Shown: positions 1-8,936 of the stretch, in pieces
Position numbering within the stretch: the stretch's first letter is position 1
Layout of the letters: every line of letters begins with the position of its first letter
DNA from: Candidatus Melainabacteria bacterium
Lineage (GTDB): Bacteria > Cyanobacteriota > Vampirovibrionia > Obscuribacterales > Obscuribacteraceae
DNA: 64,000 bases
NCBI GenBank assembly: GCA_017307165.1
Contig: JAFKGK010000003.1
Span: forward strand, 1 to 64,000
Direction: 5' to 3'
Position numbers and translations under genes: made by a program
The notes under the pieces: model-generated
Seen by the model: only the letters and a program-made list of their open reading frames with translations
Told to the model about the DNA's origin: nothing
The model's database searches: none

Positions 1-70
1 CGCCGCGAATCGCTTCCAAAGCCAGCTTGGCTTTGAATTCAGCGCTGAATTTCTTTCTGCCTCTAGTCAT
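1..70 (-). CDS. IS3-family transposase OrfA, N-terminal fragment (runs off the window)
   Basis: The ATG at 70-68 opens a frame of 23 codons reading MTRGRKKFSAEF, then KAKLALEAIRG, to the window edge. This matches the start of the OrfA helix-turn-helix protein (transposase_8/IS911 type), which binds the terminal repeats of IS3-family elements. Most of the gene and the OrfB integrase lie upstream of base 1. The family call rests on the characteristic K-x-Y/F-S-x-E-F-K-x-K pattern. Whether the element is intact cannot be seen. Confidence 0.65.
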   Translation of the reverse strand, partial: MTRGRKKFSAEFKAKLALEAIRG

Positions 71-147
71 TTCGCCTCACCTTAGCAACTGCTATTCTAG
101 AAGCAAAAAACCACCTTAGCTACTGGTCCGAAATCTGGGGTCCGCCA
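1..147 (-). mobile_element. Terminus of an IS3-family insertion sequence (partial)
   Basis: The minus strand carries the start of an IS3/IS911-type OrfA (1-70) preceded by about 77 nt of non-coding sequence. Read on the minus strand, that leader begins TGGCGGACCCCAG at about 147, and IS3-family terminal repeats usually begin with TG. The other end lies outside the window, so the inverted repeat and the target duplication cannot be checked. The exact boundary at 147 is inferred from the TG rule. Confidence 0.6.
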
Positions 148-227
148 TCCTTTCAAGTTCTTGAAATGATGTGTTGGACTTGCTTTATTGCTGCCAATTT
201 TTAGCTTGTCTAGACGCATTATTCACT

Positions 228-1790
228 TCACACCAGCAGTTTCAGTTCGTCTTGTTGCTTCACGCCTTGTGCATCGACTATAGGCTTTACGGATAAACGT
301 CCGTCCTTGTCTAGCGCACGTAGCTCAGCATATAGTGCTTCAATCTGATCTGTCTGTGCTCCATCTGCAATTCCGCATAAACGAAATGCTTCTTCTGCGG
401 ATATCCAATCGCCTGCTTCCGTGAGGACATCAATCAATTTGCGCTGCATGTCTGCTGACTCCTTGTTCTTACGTTTCGAACTTCGGTTGTTTTCTTTCGG
501 ACTTGTTTGTTGCGACTTGATGCGTTCTAGCAGAATCTTTGCTGGTTCATCATTTGGATCTTGGGGGAGCAGTTCGCCTCTGAACGCTCTGGCAAGCATG
601 CTGTTAATGAGTTGTTGTCCGAGAGACATTCCCATTGAGACTCGCTCTTCAATCGAATCTAAGAATGCCATTAGTCTATTTACACGTCGCACAATTTCTA
701 GCTGCTCAGTTACCGAAGGTAATGGCAGTCGAAATTTCGCTAGCGAGACACCAGTTAAATGCTTGATGGTGGTCCCAGTGAACAGGGCAGCCAATGCGCC
801 AGAATTCGCCGCATCTTTCAAACAAAATGTTAGCCACTCTGGACATAACCTATCGCCAACTCGGACACGGTGCAGAGCCTTTTGATACACAAAGTGTTCG
901 CCGCGATCATGCCATACTGCGCAGCGCCCTGGTTCCCCGCCTTCACAGACTAGAACATCGCCTTCTTTGAGGGCGAGAAGCTCTGATTCACGCTCGTTTA
1001 TGCGAATCTCTTGAATGTCGGAAAAATCAAAACTAAACCATCGAACGTTTATGTTTCTCAAGTATTTGTTGGGTATTCCCACATTCTTATTGCGATCGAG
1101 CATTTTTCCTAATCGGGACGCGGCGACTTCAGACAGGTAATCTGATGTCCACACATCAGTTACGTTTTGAGCTACTCGCCAATTTTTCGTCAAGGAACCA
1201 TTTACCGCGCTTCGCAATATCGAGGTTCGGAGACGCTCAAGTATTGATGGCACAGTTTCTAGTCGTACGAGACAAGCATCCACTCGCTTGAATAGGTTAT
1301 CCAGTTTGTCGGCGATACGTTTTTGTTCGTTGAATGGAGCCAAAACAAATGGTGCGTTTTTGCCGGCTTCCGTTCCGAGACGTGGCATATTAATGCCATG
1401 GCTGACTGCATCTACATACGACAGAAAATGAGGGTGTTTCAGCCAATAAAATAGGTATCGTCCGTCAATGTCCTTTGGTGGTTTCAGTGGAACGATCTCC
1501 GTGGAACAATATCCAGGCTCTGGAGCAATGATCACTTTATTTAGATAAGGCCGGAGTTTACCATACAGGATGTCGCCGGTGCCAAATTTGTTTTTTGTGC
1601 TCTTCGATTGCCGTTGTTTGTACGTGAGCCGTTGCACCAGTTTGGAGGTGTCCTTCTCAATATCTTCGAGCTCTAGCACCCAAGAATCTGGAGATAACTC
1701 ACTGGGCTCAGCTTTTTCTGTGCGACCGTAGTCTAAGACCTCTCCGAGCGTTGTAAGTTGCCACGTCACTGGCAAATTGCCATTTGTCAT
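228..1790 (-). CDS. hsdS: Type I restriction-modification specificity subunit HsdS
   Basis: This 520-aa subunit selects the two-part DNA target for the HsdM methylase and HsdR nuclease. The layout is classical: TRD1 (about 5-160), a central conserved helix (about 160-200, containing NEQKRIADKLDNLF), TRD2 (about 200-370) and a second conserved helix (about 370-415, EQLEIVRRVNRL). After the usual end (ARAFRGEL) there is an extra basic linker and a domain of about 70 residues (about 445-520) that looks like a small helical or winged-helix unit. The ATG overlaps the hsdM stop by 4 nt (ATGA), so translation is coupled. It is the last gene of the R-M-S operon. The recognition sequence cannot be predicted from the protein. 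Confidence 0.93.
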   Translation of the reverse strand: MTNGNLPVTWQLTTLGEVLDYGRTEKAEPSELSPDSWVLELEDIEKDTSKLVQRLTYKQRQSKSTKNKFGTGDILYGKLRPYLNKVIIAPEPGYCSTEIVPLKPPKDIDGRYLFYWLKHPHFLSYVDAVSHGINMPRLGTEAGKNAPFVLAPFNEQKRIADKLDNLFKRVDACLVRLETVPSILERLRTSILRSAVNGSLTKNWRVAQNVTDVWTSDYLSEVAASRLGKMLDRNKNVGIPNKYLRNINVRWFSFDFSDIQEIRINERESELLALKEGDVLVCEGGEPGRCAVWHDRGEHFVYQKALHRVRVGDRLCPEWLTFCLKDAANSGALAALFTGTTIKHLTGVSLAKFRLPLPSVTEQLEIVRRVNRLMAFLDSIEERVSMGMSLGQQLINSMLARAFRGELLPQDPNDEPAKILLERIKSQQTSPKENNRSSKRKNKESADMQRKLIDVLTEAGDWISAEEAFRLCGIADGAQTDQIEALYAELRALDKDGRLSVKPIVDAQGVKQQDELKLLV

Positions 1791-3247
1791 ACCTCCACCT
1801 CCTCGCCGAGCTCCGCGAGTATTGCTTGGAGTTCCGACATCGCTGCATCAAGTTCGCCCAAGGCAAGTTCTGCTAATTCAGTTGGTTCTGGTAAGTCCGT
1901 AGAGTCCTCTGCACTTTCATCCTTGAGCCAGCTGATATCTAGGTTGTCGGTTCGTTCCTTCGCTATCCACTCCCGGCTGAAGCGGCGGAAGCGCCCCGAT
2001 TCGCCGGTATCTTGGCGCTTAGCGAGATTCTTTTGTTCGCCATGTGGATCTTCACCGAATGCAGCACGAAATTCAATGAAGTGCTCTTTGGTCAACATGG
2101 AGCGCTTGCCGAATTGAGCCATGTTCGCCCGCAAATCGTATACCCACACATCTTTTGTATTGCTCTTGTCGGTAGTGCCTCGAGTAAAGAACAACACGTT
2201 AGTTTTAACGCCCTGCGCGTAGAATATGCCAGTTGGCAGGCGCAAGATTGTGTGCAAGTTGCATTTTTCCATTAAATCCTGCCGGATCTGTTTGCCGACA
2301 TTGCCTTCGAACAGGACGTTATCGGGGACGACAACAGCAGCGCGCCCACCTTGCGAAAGTCCTCGATAAATGTGTTGTAAAAAGGCGAGCTGTTTGTTGC
2401 TGGTGGCAAATGTGAAGTCATCACGATCCGGCAGTCCGCCACCTTTTTTTGTTCCGAATGGAGGATTTGTCAGAATCAAGGTTGCTTTAGGTATCGATTT
2501 GCCCAATGGGCTAAGCGTATCGCCATATCTGATCCCTGCGTGCTCTCCCTCTGCATCACTGTCGATGCCGTGCAACATCAAATTCATGAGCGCTAGTCGA
2601 TGAGTGTCTTGCACGTGCTCCATGCCATAGAAAGTTTTGGTGTAATACTTCTTCTGTTGCTTCTCCGTCCAGGAAGATGGATCCTCATGCGTCTGTATAT
2701 AATGATGCGCACCAATTAGGAAGCCCCCGGTTCCGGCGGCCGGGTCTTGAATTATGTCTGCCGAGCTGGGTTTCATAACTTGAACCATGGCGTCGATCAA
2801 TGGGCGCGGCGTGAAATATTGCCCCGCGCCAGATTTTTTTTCGTTTGCATTTCTTTCCAGCAGATCCTCATATAGCTCGCCGAGTCCTTCGCGCTTCGCG
2901 TCGTACCAGTTGAGTCGGTCGATTTCAGTGACTAAGGTTGACAACGTCACCGGCTTCTTGATGAAGGTTGAACTATTGGCGAAAATCTCCTGAACGATTC
3001 CCTTACCGTGGCGCGCATAAGTTCTCAGCAAATCTTCGTAGAATTGCAATCGATTGGCGGCAGATTTTTTGACCAAATCAAACCACCGATAGCCATCAAG
3101 AAGTATGTTCTCTTTCTCTGTTTCCTGAGCCATTTTAAGGAAGAGCAAATACGTCAGCTCCGTCACATATTGATGGTATGTGACGCCGTCGTCTTTGAGG
3201 ACGTTGCAGAGATTCCATAGTTTTCCGGCGATGTCTTGTGTAGTCAT
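1787..3247 (-). CDS. hsdM: Type I restriction-modification DNA methyltransferase HsdM
   Basis: N6-adenine methyltransferase subunit (486 aa from the chosen start). The SAM-binding motif I is DPAAGTGGFLIGA and the catalytic motif IV is TNPPFGTKKGGG, both diagnostic of the N6_Mtase family; the N-terminal HsdM helical domain begins TTQDIAGKLWNLCNVL. The open frame reaches 3292, but I chose the ATG at 3247. It follows an AAGGAT ribosome-binding-like sequence, gives the usual N-terminus, and leaves 20 nt after the hsdR stop rather than an overlap. With HsdS it forms the modification enzyme, and with HsdR the full restriction complex. Confidence 0.94.
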   Translation of the reverse strand: MTTQDIAGKLWNLCNVLKDDGVTYHQYVTELTYLLFLKMAQETEKENILLDGYRWFDLVKKSAANRLQFYEDLLRTYARHGKGIVQEIFANSSTFIKKPVTLSTLVTEIDRLNWYDAKREGLGELYEDLLERNANEKKSGAGQYFTPRPLIDAMVQVMKPSSADIIQDPAAGTGGFLIGAHHYIQTHEDPSSWTEKQQKKYYTKTFYGMEHVQDTHRLALMNLMLHGIDSDAEGEHAGIRYGDTLSPLGKSIPKATLILTNPPFGTKKGGGLPDRDDFTFATSNKQLAFLQHIYRGLSQGGRAAVVVPDNVLFEGNVGKQIRQDLMEKCNLHTILRLPTGIFYAQGVKTNVLFFTRGTTDKSNTKDVWVYDLRANMAQFGKRSMLTKEHFIEFRAAFGEDPHGEQKNLAKRQDTGESGRFRRFSREWIAKERTDNLDISWLKDESAEDSTDLPEPTELAELALGELDAAMSELQAILAELGEEVEV

Positions 3248-3267
3248 TTCTATCCTTATGTTCCGCT

Positions 3268-6200
3268 CTATGACGCTATGTCCGGATTCCATATCAGTTC
3301 GTTGAACTGATGCAAGATGTCTTCCAACTGTCCGTCGAACTTTCTGTTGAGTGCATTAAATCCGCCTGCTTCTCGTTTGAAGTATTGATCGGGGGCATCC
3401 ATCGCTTCCTTGTCTACAATCAGTGTTGCTTTGGTTTGGCTGGCGATTTTTTCTAGCCACTGTTTTTGGGGTGTGGTCCATTCGCGCGAAGCGAGCAATT
3501 TGCGCATCGCCGCATCAACACGTTCGCTCCACGGGCGAAGGGGATCGCCGAGAGCTGCTTGTCTTATATAGCCAACAATTCCGGCGGCGATCTCCTGATT
3601 GGTCTTCTCTTTCCATGCGCTCTGCAGACTCTTCTCGTCAAATCCCTTGTCGCTTAGTGCCAGCGATAGAAGTTTCAGGTCTTTCCTTGTTAGATCACGG
3701 GGACGCTGAAGCACGGCTTGCATAGCTGGAAGCTGGTTGCCTCCATCCTTGATGAAGCGTGTAAACTCGTCTAAGTAATCTTCTGGACGTTGATTTCTCC
3801 CGTAACCGCGTGTGACAGACAATAGCGAGTCGGTGTGTTCGGAAACTAGAAGTATTGGTGGTGCATGGTCTGCGTATTTGGTATCAAGAACTTCGCCGAG
3901 TCGAGCATAACTATTAAACCAAGTGCCGATGACTTCGATTGGCTGATGCCGCATCTCTTTGATGAACCTGTCTACGTCTTGTCCTGTTGCGGCTTCAAAC
4001 GCGGCAATTTGTTTCTCGCTAAAGTGACGCTTTTTGCGAGCTAGCTTTGCTAGGAATTGATCACGTGCTAGGGATAGGTGGGACTCATCTGTGATTGAGA
4101 CCAATTCTCTAACCAATTCGGTGAACGTGATCGATGGATTCACAACGATTGGTTTCATACTGCACACGTCTTGTAGCGCGTCATAAATGCCGACTGCATC
4201 ATAGATGCGAAAAATTTCCTTGCCGTTTTCTTCGCAAGGCCTAGTGGCTCTACCCAGCATTTGTTCGTAGAGTATGCGGCTAGTAACAGTGCGAATGAAG
4301 ACTAGGTTGGTTATGGGAGGTACATCAACACCTGTAGTCAAAAGGTCTACGGTCACAGCAATTTGAGAAAGAGCCTCGTTTTTATATTTCCGAATCAATT
4401 CGAGTGGCTTGTGCGCTTGTCCAGTAATCTTAACGACGGCGTCATCATCGACGTCGCCATATCTTGCGGTTAATTCTTCTTTCAAAATTCTTACGACCGT
4501 GTCGCAATGTGAATCCGTAGCACAGAAGATTAGTGTCTTTTCTTTTGAAGGAACATCAATCTGCCGGGCAAGTTCTCTGCAGACAACGCGGTTGAAGTTT
4601 TCCGTTATGACCTTCCGGTTGAACTCTTCGATTTCAATGCTGATTTCGTCTGGTGTCGTGTACTCATCTAGAGAGTTTGATTGTTTGTTGAGTACCGTGA
4701 CCTTCTCTCCGGCCTTCCATTTGATCCCTTTGTCGGATAGCTCGGTTTTGATATTGAATGGTGGTTCATGGTCAATCAGAACTTCATCAATCACCGCTTC
4801 ACGATAGGTATAACGGAATACCGGCTCACCAAAGATCTGCGTGGTGTGTAGCGCCGGTGTTGCGGTAAGACCAATTTTGACCGAGTCAAAGTACTCGAGC
4901 ACCCGGCGATAGTTTGAGACATAATCTTCTTCGTCCCTGAAATAAAGCTCGGTCGTAGCGAGATCTTTGTCGAGCAAATATCCGCGGTGGCACTCGTCCA
5001 CGATGATGCAGTCATATTGATCGACTGGCGGCGGCGCATCGGAGTAGAAGACTCGTTTGATTAAACCCTGGATAGTAGCAATATGGACGCAGGTGTCCTT
5101 GTCTGCTTTCTTGTCTTCAATCTCCTTGACGCCGAAAACATCGGAAAAATTCTGCAGATTCTCCATGCGCGTTGAGTCAAATGCTCGCGCGGCCTGTTCA
5201 CCAAGTGCAAAGCGATCAACGACGAACAATATCCGCCTAAACATTTTTGTTTTTAGTAGGCGATACATTAGCGCGATCGCGGTTTTCGTCTTGCCAGTGC
5301 CAGTGGCCATTGCCAGCATGCAGATTCGTTGCCCTTCACGCAATGATTTCTCAACTTGCAACACTGCCTGTTTTTGGTAGTCTCTGAGTTTGAGATCGTA
5401 GTCGAACGTTTCTTGTTCTAGCTGCTTCTCTGCCTCTTCCTGATCTTGGCGCAGCATTTGCAGTAAACCGTCGGGGCTGTGCCAGCCGGGAAGCGCGCGA
5501 GCATGGTTGGTTGGACGCCGCATATCAACAAACCAAATACCGCTTTCTGTATTGAGTTGCTTCAAATACGGTCGCCCATTGGTCGAAAATCCAAACGGAA
5601 TTCTGAACCGCCCATCTGCCCATGGCGACCCTTCGGGCTTTTGTACTCCGGCATCGAATTTGAATTCGCTGCTGTATCGTTTGGCCTGTTTGATGTCTTC
5701 GGAGACGTTCTTGTTACCCTTCTTTGCCTCTACAGTTGCCACAGGCGTCAACCCGATGAACAGAACATAGTCGGCGCGTCCGGTCTCGGTTGGCCATTCC
5801 GCAATCGCCATATGGCGACCCTTTTCTGGTCTGACGCCGAGTCCGTAGCGAAGGGTCGTGGAGTCAGCTTCCCAACCAGCGTCTCGCAACTGCTGATCAA
5901 TAATTGTACGCGTAGCAGCTTCATCCATTTCCAACCATTTGATCGGTGGAGGTTGTGATGTTCGTTGCTTCGTTTCGGCGGTCGCCGTAGGATTAGCTTC
6001 TGCTTGCGACTGGATAGTTTCAAGCTGTTCGTTAATAACAGGCTTAGCTCTTTCTGCTTCTTGGGCTAATTTTTGCCAAAGTTCCTTTTCTTCTTTGGTC
6101 TGAGCAAGTAAAGATTGGACCTGTTGCAACGTGCTCTCGGATGTTTGGGCTTTTCTTAGCGCTGCGTCGAGATCGGCTTTGAGACGAGCAAGCTCCTGTG

Positions 6201-6672
6201 TCACAACGGCGGAGGTGTCCGGTGGTGCTTGTGGTGGCACGAATGGACCACTCTTAAATGCAGGATCACGAGTAACCCGGTAATACCACACCGCAAGCGA
6301 CCGAGCCATCTTAAGGGCAGTCAAGGCGTCACCACTGCTGCCTGTAGGGTTGTGATTGGCATCGTTTCCTACGCGACGAATACTGTGAAACGCTGTGGCA
6401 ACATCACGATTTAGATTGCCACTAGCCTCCAGCCTTCGCAGAAGGTCAAGCTGATTTTCGCTGCTATTGGTATACATCCCGACGTTAGCAGCGACTGTCT
6501 GCGCTAGCAGCTCTGCAAACTGTCGAACCTTGAGGAGGCAAGTGTTTGGATCGTCGGAAAAATATCTCTCGGCTCGCATCCCAAGCTTCGCAAGATCGGG
6601 AGCATACGTGGCAAGCATCCAGAAATTACTGGATAGCGAATCTGGTAAGTTGCCGGAGGGATTGCTGGGCAT
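3268..6672 (-). CDS. hsdR: Type I restriction enzyme endonuclease/translocase subunit HsdR
   Basis: This 1134-aa protein cleaves unmethylated DNA after ATP-driven translocation. The order is: an N-terminal DUF4145-like helical region (1-140); a coiled coil (about 150-230); a PD-(D/E)xK nuclease with catalytic residues in ADYVLF and ATVEAKKG (about 300-330); a superfamily 2 helicase with Walker A ATGTGKTK, DECH box VDECHRGY, motif III GLTATPA and motif VI MLGRATRP; and an EcoEI-type C-terminal domain. All catalytic motifs are intact, so the system should be functional. It is the first gene of the operon, 20 nt upstream of hsdM. The start at 6672 suits the domain start, but its ribosome-binding site is weak. 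Confidence 0.94.
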   Translation of the reverse strand: MPSNPSGNLPDSLSSNFWMLATYAPDLAKLGMRAERYFSDDPNTCLLKVRQFAELLAQTVAANVGMYTNSSENQLDLLRRLEASGNLNRDVATAFHSIRRVGNDANHNPTGSSGDALTALKMARSLAVWYYRVTRDPAFKSGPFVPPQAPPDTSAVVTQELARLKADLDAALRKAQTSESTLQQVQSLLAQTKEEKELWQKLAQEAERAKPVINEQLETIQSQAEANPTATAETKQRTSQPPPIKWLEMDEAATRTIIDQQLRDAGWEADSTTLRYGLGVRPEKGRHMAIAEWPTETGRADYVLFIGLTPVATVEAKKGNKNVSEDIKQAKRYSSEFKFDAGVQKPEGSPWADGRFRIPFGFSTNGRPYLKQLNTESGIWFVDMRRPTNHARALPGWHSPDGLLQMLRQDQEEAEKQLEQETFDYDLKLRDYQKQAVLQVEKSLREGQRICMLAMATGTGKTKTAIALMYRLLKTKMFRRILFVVDRFALGEQAARAFDSTRMENLQNFSDVFGVKEIEDKKADKDTCVHIATIQGLIKRVFYSDAPPPVDQYDCIIVDECHRGYLLDKDLATTELYFRDEEDYVSNYRRVLEYFDSVKIGLTATPALHTTQIFGEPVFRYTYREAVIDEVLIDHEPPFNIKTELSDKGIKWKAGEKVTVLNKQSNSLDEYTTPDEISIEIEEFNRKVITENFNRVVCRELARQIDVPSKEKTLIFCATDSHCDTVVRILKEELTARYGDVDDDAVVKITGQAHKPLELIRKYKNEALSQIAVTVDLLTTGVDVPPITNLVFIRTVTSRILYEQMLGRATRPCEENGKEIFRIYDAVGIYDALQDVCSMKPIVVNPSITFTELVRELVSITDESHLSLARDQFLAKLARKKRHFSEKQIAAFEAATGQDVDRFIKEMRHQPIEVIGTWFNSYARLGEVLDTKYADHAPPILLVSEHTDSLLSVTRGYGRNQRPEDYLDEFTRFIKDGGNQLPAMQAVLQRPRDLTRKDLKLLSLALSDKGFDEKSLQSAWKEKTNQEIAAGIVGYIRQAALGDPLRPWSERVDAAMRKLLASREWTTPQKQWLEKIASQTKATLIVDKEAMDAPDQYFKREAGGFNALNRKFDGQLEDILHQFNELIWNPDIAS

Positions 6673-6701
6673 TGGGGATAAGAGTTGACGACGAGCCTAA
6701 C

Positions 6702-6795
6702 ATTATATTGCTGAACGGTTGTTATGGATGTACCCAGCACTTGCGAGAAGCCTAATCGAGCCCGCTGCAACATGCCTGCAGTGTTCTCACAGAAC
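6702..6795 (-). promoter_or_regulatory. Candidate hsdR promoter region with an upstream palindrome
   Basis: On the minus strand a perfect TATAAT lies at 6707-6702, 30 nt upstream of the hsdR start; no good -35 hexamer is placed 17 bp above it. Further upstream, 6783-6795 is a perfect 5-bp inverted repeat with a 3-nt spacer (GTTCTCACAGAAC), which could be an operator. Both are weak sequence-only calls. Confidence 0.3.
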
Positions 6796-6875
6796 TAAAC
6801 GCGTTGTTGATGCAAATTTTCGACGATTTTTCCTCACTGGGGTCTATATGGGGTCCAGCGGAGAAATCCTCCTCC

Positions 6876-6903
6876 AAAAAGAAATCCGCCTTTCGGCGGA
6901 AAG
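6876..6903 (-). terminator. Intrinsic terminator after tRNA-Leu
   Basis: On the minus strand a CCGCC-GAAA-GGCGG hairpin with a stable tetraloop is followed by a T-rich run (ATTTCTTTTT). It lies 5 nt downstream of the tRNA-Leu 3' end and should end its transcript before the hsdR leader. Confidence 0.75.
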
Positions 6904-6908
6904 TTAGA

Positions 6909-6992
6909 TGGTGGGCGAGGTGGGACTTGAACCCACACGTATTGCTACACTAGATCCTAAGTCTAGCGCGTCTGCCATTCCGCCACTCGCCC
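6909..6992 (-). tRNA. tRNA-Leu (anticodon TAG)
   Basis: The minus strand reads GGGCGAG for the 5' acceptor strand, a D arm starting TGGCGGAATGGC, an anticodon loop CTTAGGA with anticodon TAG (reads CUA), a short variable arm, the T loop GTTCAAGTC and the acceptor strand CTCGCCC followed by an encoded ACCA. At 84 nt it is a class II tRNA as expected for leucine. It sits at the edge of the AT-rich restriction island, and tRNA 3' ends are common integration sites. Confidence 0.95.
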
Positions 6993-7011
6993 GTATTGGA
7001 AGACTCCGATT

Positions 7012-7923
7012 TTACCACGATACTGGCAAACCCAAGTCAAGAGTATTTTCGCCCTCCTTATCCGGCACGTCAGCCGCCACACGATGCATCACCAGATAGG
7101 CATCGGCCAAGTCGGTCGCCACCTGCCGCGCATCTGTATTTTCGCGCGCCCAGAGGAGTTTCCCTATCGCCATCTGCAGCGCATCGCGGTCGCTCTCCAC
7201 AAAAGACTCCTTGCTGGATAAATCGGCCAGGGTCTTTTCGGCCTCGGCCACGAGCCCGTCGTAGTAAGAGTCGGGCGCTTTAAGCTCTCGCATCGCCTTT
7301 TGCAGATCTTTCATGGTCTCCCAAATCGTATTGGGGTAGTCTCTGCCCAAATCAAGATAGGTGCCAGGCAGGCGCGCCAACGTCCAGGGTCTTCCCCCGT
7401 CGCTCCTCTGGCCCAGCAACTCATACCTCAACCCACCATTGACCTCGGCCATTTTCCACTTATACCGTCCACCGACGCACTGCATCACCGCCCCATACTG
7501 TTTGTTGGACTCCAGTACGATCTCATGCGCCGTGGGCTGTGCGCCCCTTGGCACTGTATACATCATGAGCGTGCGAAAGGCGCGGCGGCGGATTTCGGGG
7601 TTTTCGCAGAGTCTGCCGCCCAACTTAAAAGGCAGCCCCGCGGGAGTCGTAAAAAATCTAAAAGCCACTATCCCATCGGCCACCAGCTGTTGGCGTGTGT
7701 CCTGCTGGGTGAGGATTTCGAGTTTGCGGCATGTTGCATCGAGATTGGGTAGGTAATGCTTGTCAAAGTAATGCGCAATCTCGGCCGCCACTTTGGCATC
7801 GCGCGGCACGTAAGGCGTATCGATCTGCTGCCCAGAGTGCTGGATAAAGGCAGTACCGCCGACAAAAAGCCCCGCACCCGCCAGGAGCGCCAGGCCATAT
7901 GCGATCGCGCGCGGCCGCCTCAT
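7012..7923 (-). CDS. Exported/membrane-anchored protein of unknown function (LADAY-motif family, copy 1)
   Basis: This 303-aa protein has one N-terminal hydrophobic segment (about 7-28: YGLALLAGAGLFVGGTAF) acting as a signal anchor. The body has two parts shared with the next gene: a middle region with TPAGLPFKLGG and a C-terminal helical region with KLLWAR followed by TDLADAYLVM. I do not recognise a named domain. The first four bases overlap the upstream gene, so the two are co-transcribed. A third, larger relative is encoded at 11839-13794. Role unknown; the anchor suggests it acts outside the cytoplasmic membrane. Confidence 0.8.
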   Translation of the reverse strand: MRRPRAIAYGLALLAGAGLFVGGTAFIQHSGQQIDTPYVPRDAKVAAEIAHYFDKHYLPNLDATCRKLEILTQQDTRQQLVADGIVAFRFFTTPAGLPFKLGGRLCENPEIRRRAFRTLMMYTVPRGAQPTAHEIVLESNKQYGAVMQCVGGRYKWKMAEVNGGLRYELLGQRSDGGRPWTLARLPGTYLDLGRDYPNTIWETMKDLQKAMRELKAPDSYYDGLVAEAEKTLADLSSKESFVESDRDALQMAIGKLLWARENTDARQVATDLADAYLVMHRVAADVPDKEGENTLDLGLPVSW

Positions 7924-8717
7924 TGCCCTTTATCGCTGCCAAGTGCCGCATCGATGCCGTCCAGTGTCGCATAAGCGTCGGCGAGGGTGGTGGCGACCTC
8001 ACGCGAATGCTCCTTTTGCCGCGCATAAAGCAGCTGGAGGATGGCCTTTTGGATGGCGGGCGCGTCTGTGGCGTCGTAGCTTTGCTTTTCTTGGGTGGCG
8101 GCAATGATCTTGGAGGAGGCAGCGACCAGGTCCGCAGAGGTGGTCCCAGCGTCAACGGTCTTGATGTAGGCGGTGAGCTCGGGGTTGTCTTTGGAGGCGG
8201 CGTCCTGGCCTGGCGCCTGGGCGATTTTCCAATGCCATTGGCGGTTGGTAAATTGCAGAGTGGCTTTGTAGTGGCTGGAGGGCACGAGCTGGATGGCCGA
8301 GTCGGACGGTTTGTCCGCATGTTTTATCGTGTGCAGCAGGAGGGTGGTAAAGGCGGGGCTGACCAGGGCGTAGTCGTTGTAATGACTGGCCTTGAGGGCA
8401 AATGGGAGGCCTGTAGCGTCGGTTTTAAAATCAAAGGCCACCAGACCGGGGGTTGCGGCCTCTGTGCGAATGTCGTGATAGGTAAGGAGGTCGAGCTTTG
8501 AGATCGTAGCGTCGTCTAGCGGCTTGTCGTCGCTGGTAAAAAAGTTTTGGTTGAGGGTTTGGATTTCTGGATCTTCAAATCTGTATATGCCGGGATTGCC
8601 GTTAGGGGCGTGGGCAAATTGCTCTGTAAAGCTCATCAGGCGCCAGGCGATGCCGCCGAGGAGGAGGGTAAAGCCTGCGATGATGCCGATTTTGTAGGGG
8701 GTGATTTTGAGGGGCAT
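7920..8717 (-). CDS. Exported/membrane-anchored protein of unknown function (LADAY-motif family, copy 2)
   Basis: Tandem paralogue of the downstream gene, about 265 aa from the ATG at 8717. It has an N-terminal hydrophobic anchor (IGIIAGFTLLLGGIAW), the middle motif TDATGLPFALKA and the C-terminal LLYAR then TTLADAYATL. The frame is open up to a GTG at 8798, but those codons run through a repeated non-coding sequence (8763-8797), so the internal ATG directly before the anchor is preferred. The stop overlaps the next start by 4 nt. No known domain is recognised. Confidence 0.75.
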   Translation of the reverse strand: MPLKITPYKIGIIAGFTLLLGGIAWRLMSFTEQFAHAPNGNPGIYRFEDPEIQTLNQNFFTSDDKPLDDATISKLDLLTYHDIRTEAATPGLVAFDFKTDATGLPFALKASHYNDYALVSPAFTTLLLHTIKHADKPSDSAIQLVPSSHYKATLQFTNRQWHWKIAQAPGQDAASKDNPELTAYIKTVDAGTTSADLVAASSKIIAATQEKQSYDATDAPAIQKAILQLLYARQKEHSREVATTLADAYATLDGIDAALGSDKGQ

Positions 8718-8762
8718 GGTTTTTGTTTTGATGGAGGGCTTTGTGATGGTTTTTGGGCTGTA

Positions 8763-8797
8763 GTGAAAAAGTGCTGTTTTGGCTAAATTACCAACCA
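8763..8797 (-). repeat. Interspersed non-coding repeat, copy A
   Basis: About 35 nt that recur almost unchanged at 16792-16825; the longest exact shared stretch is TTGGCTAAATTACCAACCA. It lies 46 nt upstream of the 7920-8717 gene, in the same orientation relative to that gene as copy B is to the 15520-16638 operon. A partial third copy of the core (AAATTACCAAC) lies at about 8919-8930. It could be a shared promoter or operator, or an interspersed repeat. Confidence 0.6.
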
Positions 8798-8936
8798 CTT
8801 TTGAAAATTTGGGTCTGCAAACCTCCTGGATTCGTGGCTGAAAATCTCTGCAATTTCTAACTGAGACTGTGGATGCTTGCGAGCTGTGGGTTTTGGGACG
8901 GTTTGAAAAATCAAAAAATTACCAACGTTTTGGTGG

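Noticed and set aside
6836..6862. Two GGGGTC pieces near the hsdR leader resembling the IS3 end at about 135-147
   Set aside because: The shared part is only six to eight bases; not enough to call a second IS end.
6908..7099. Plus-strand frame starting MVGEVGLEPTRIA
   Set aside because: It is the antisense of tRNA-Leu, a well-known false protein in databases.
7899..8501. Plus-strand frame of 200 aa, Gly-rich
   Set aside because: It lies opposite the LADAY-family gene at 7920-8717, whose paralogy proves the minus-strand frame.
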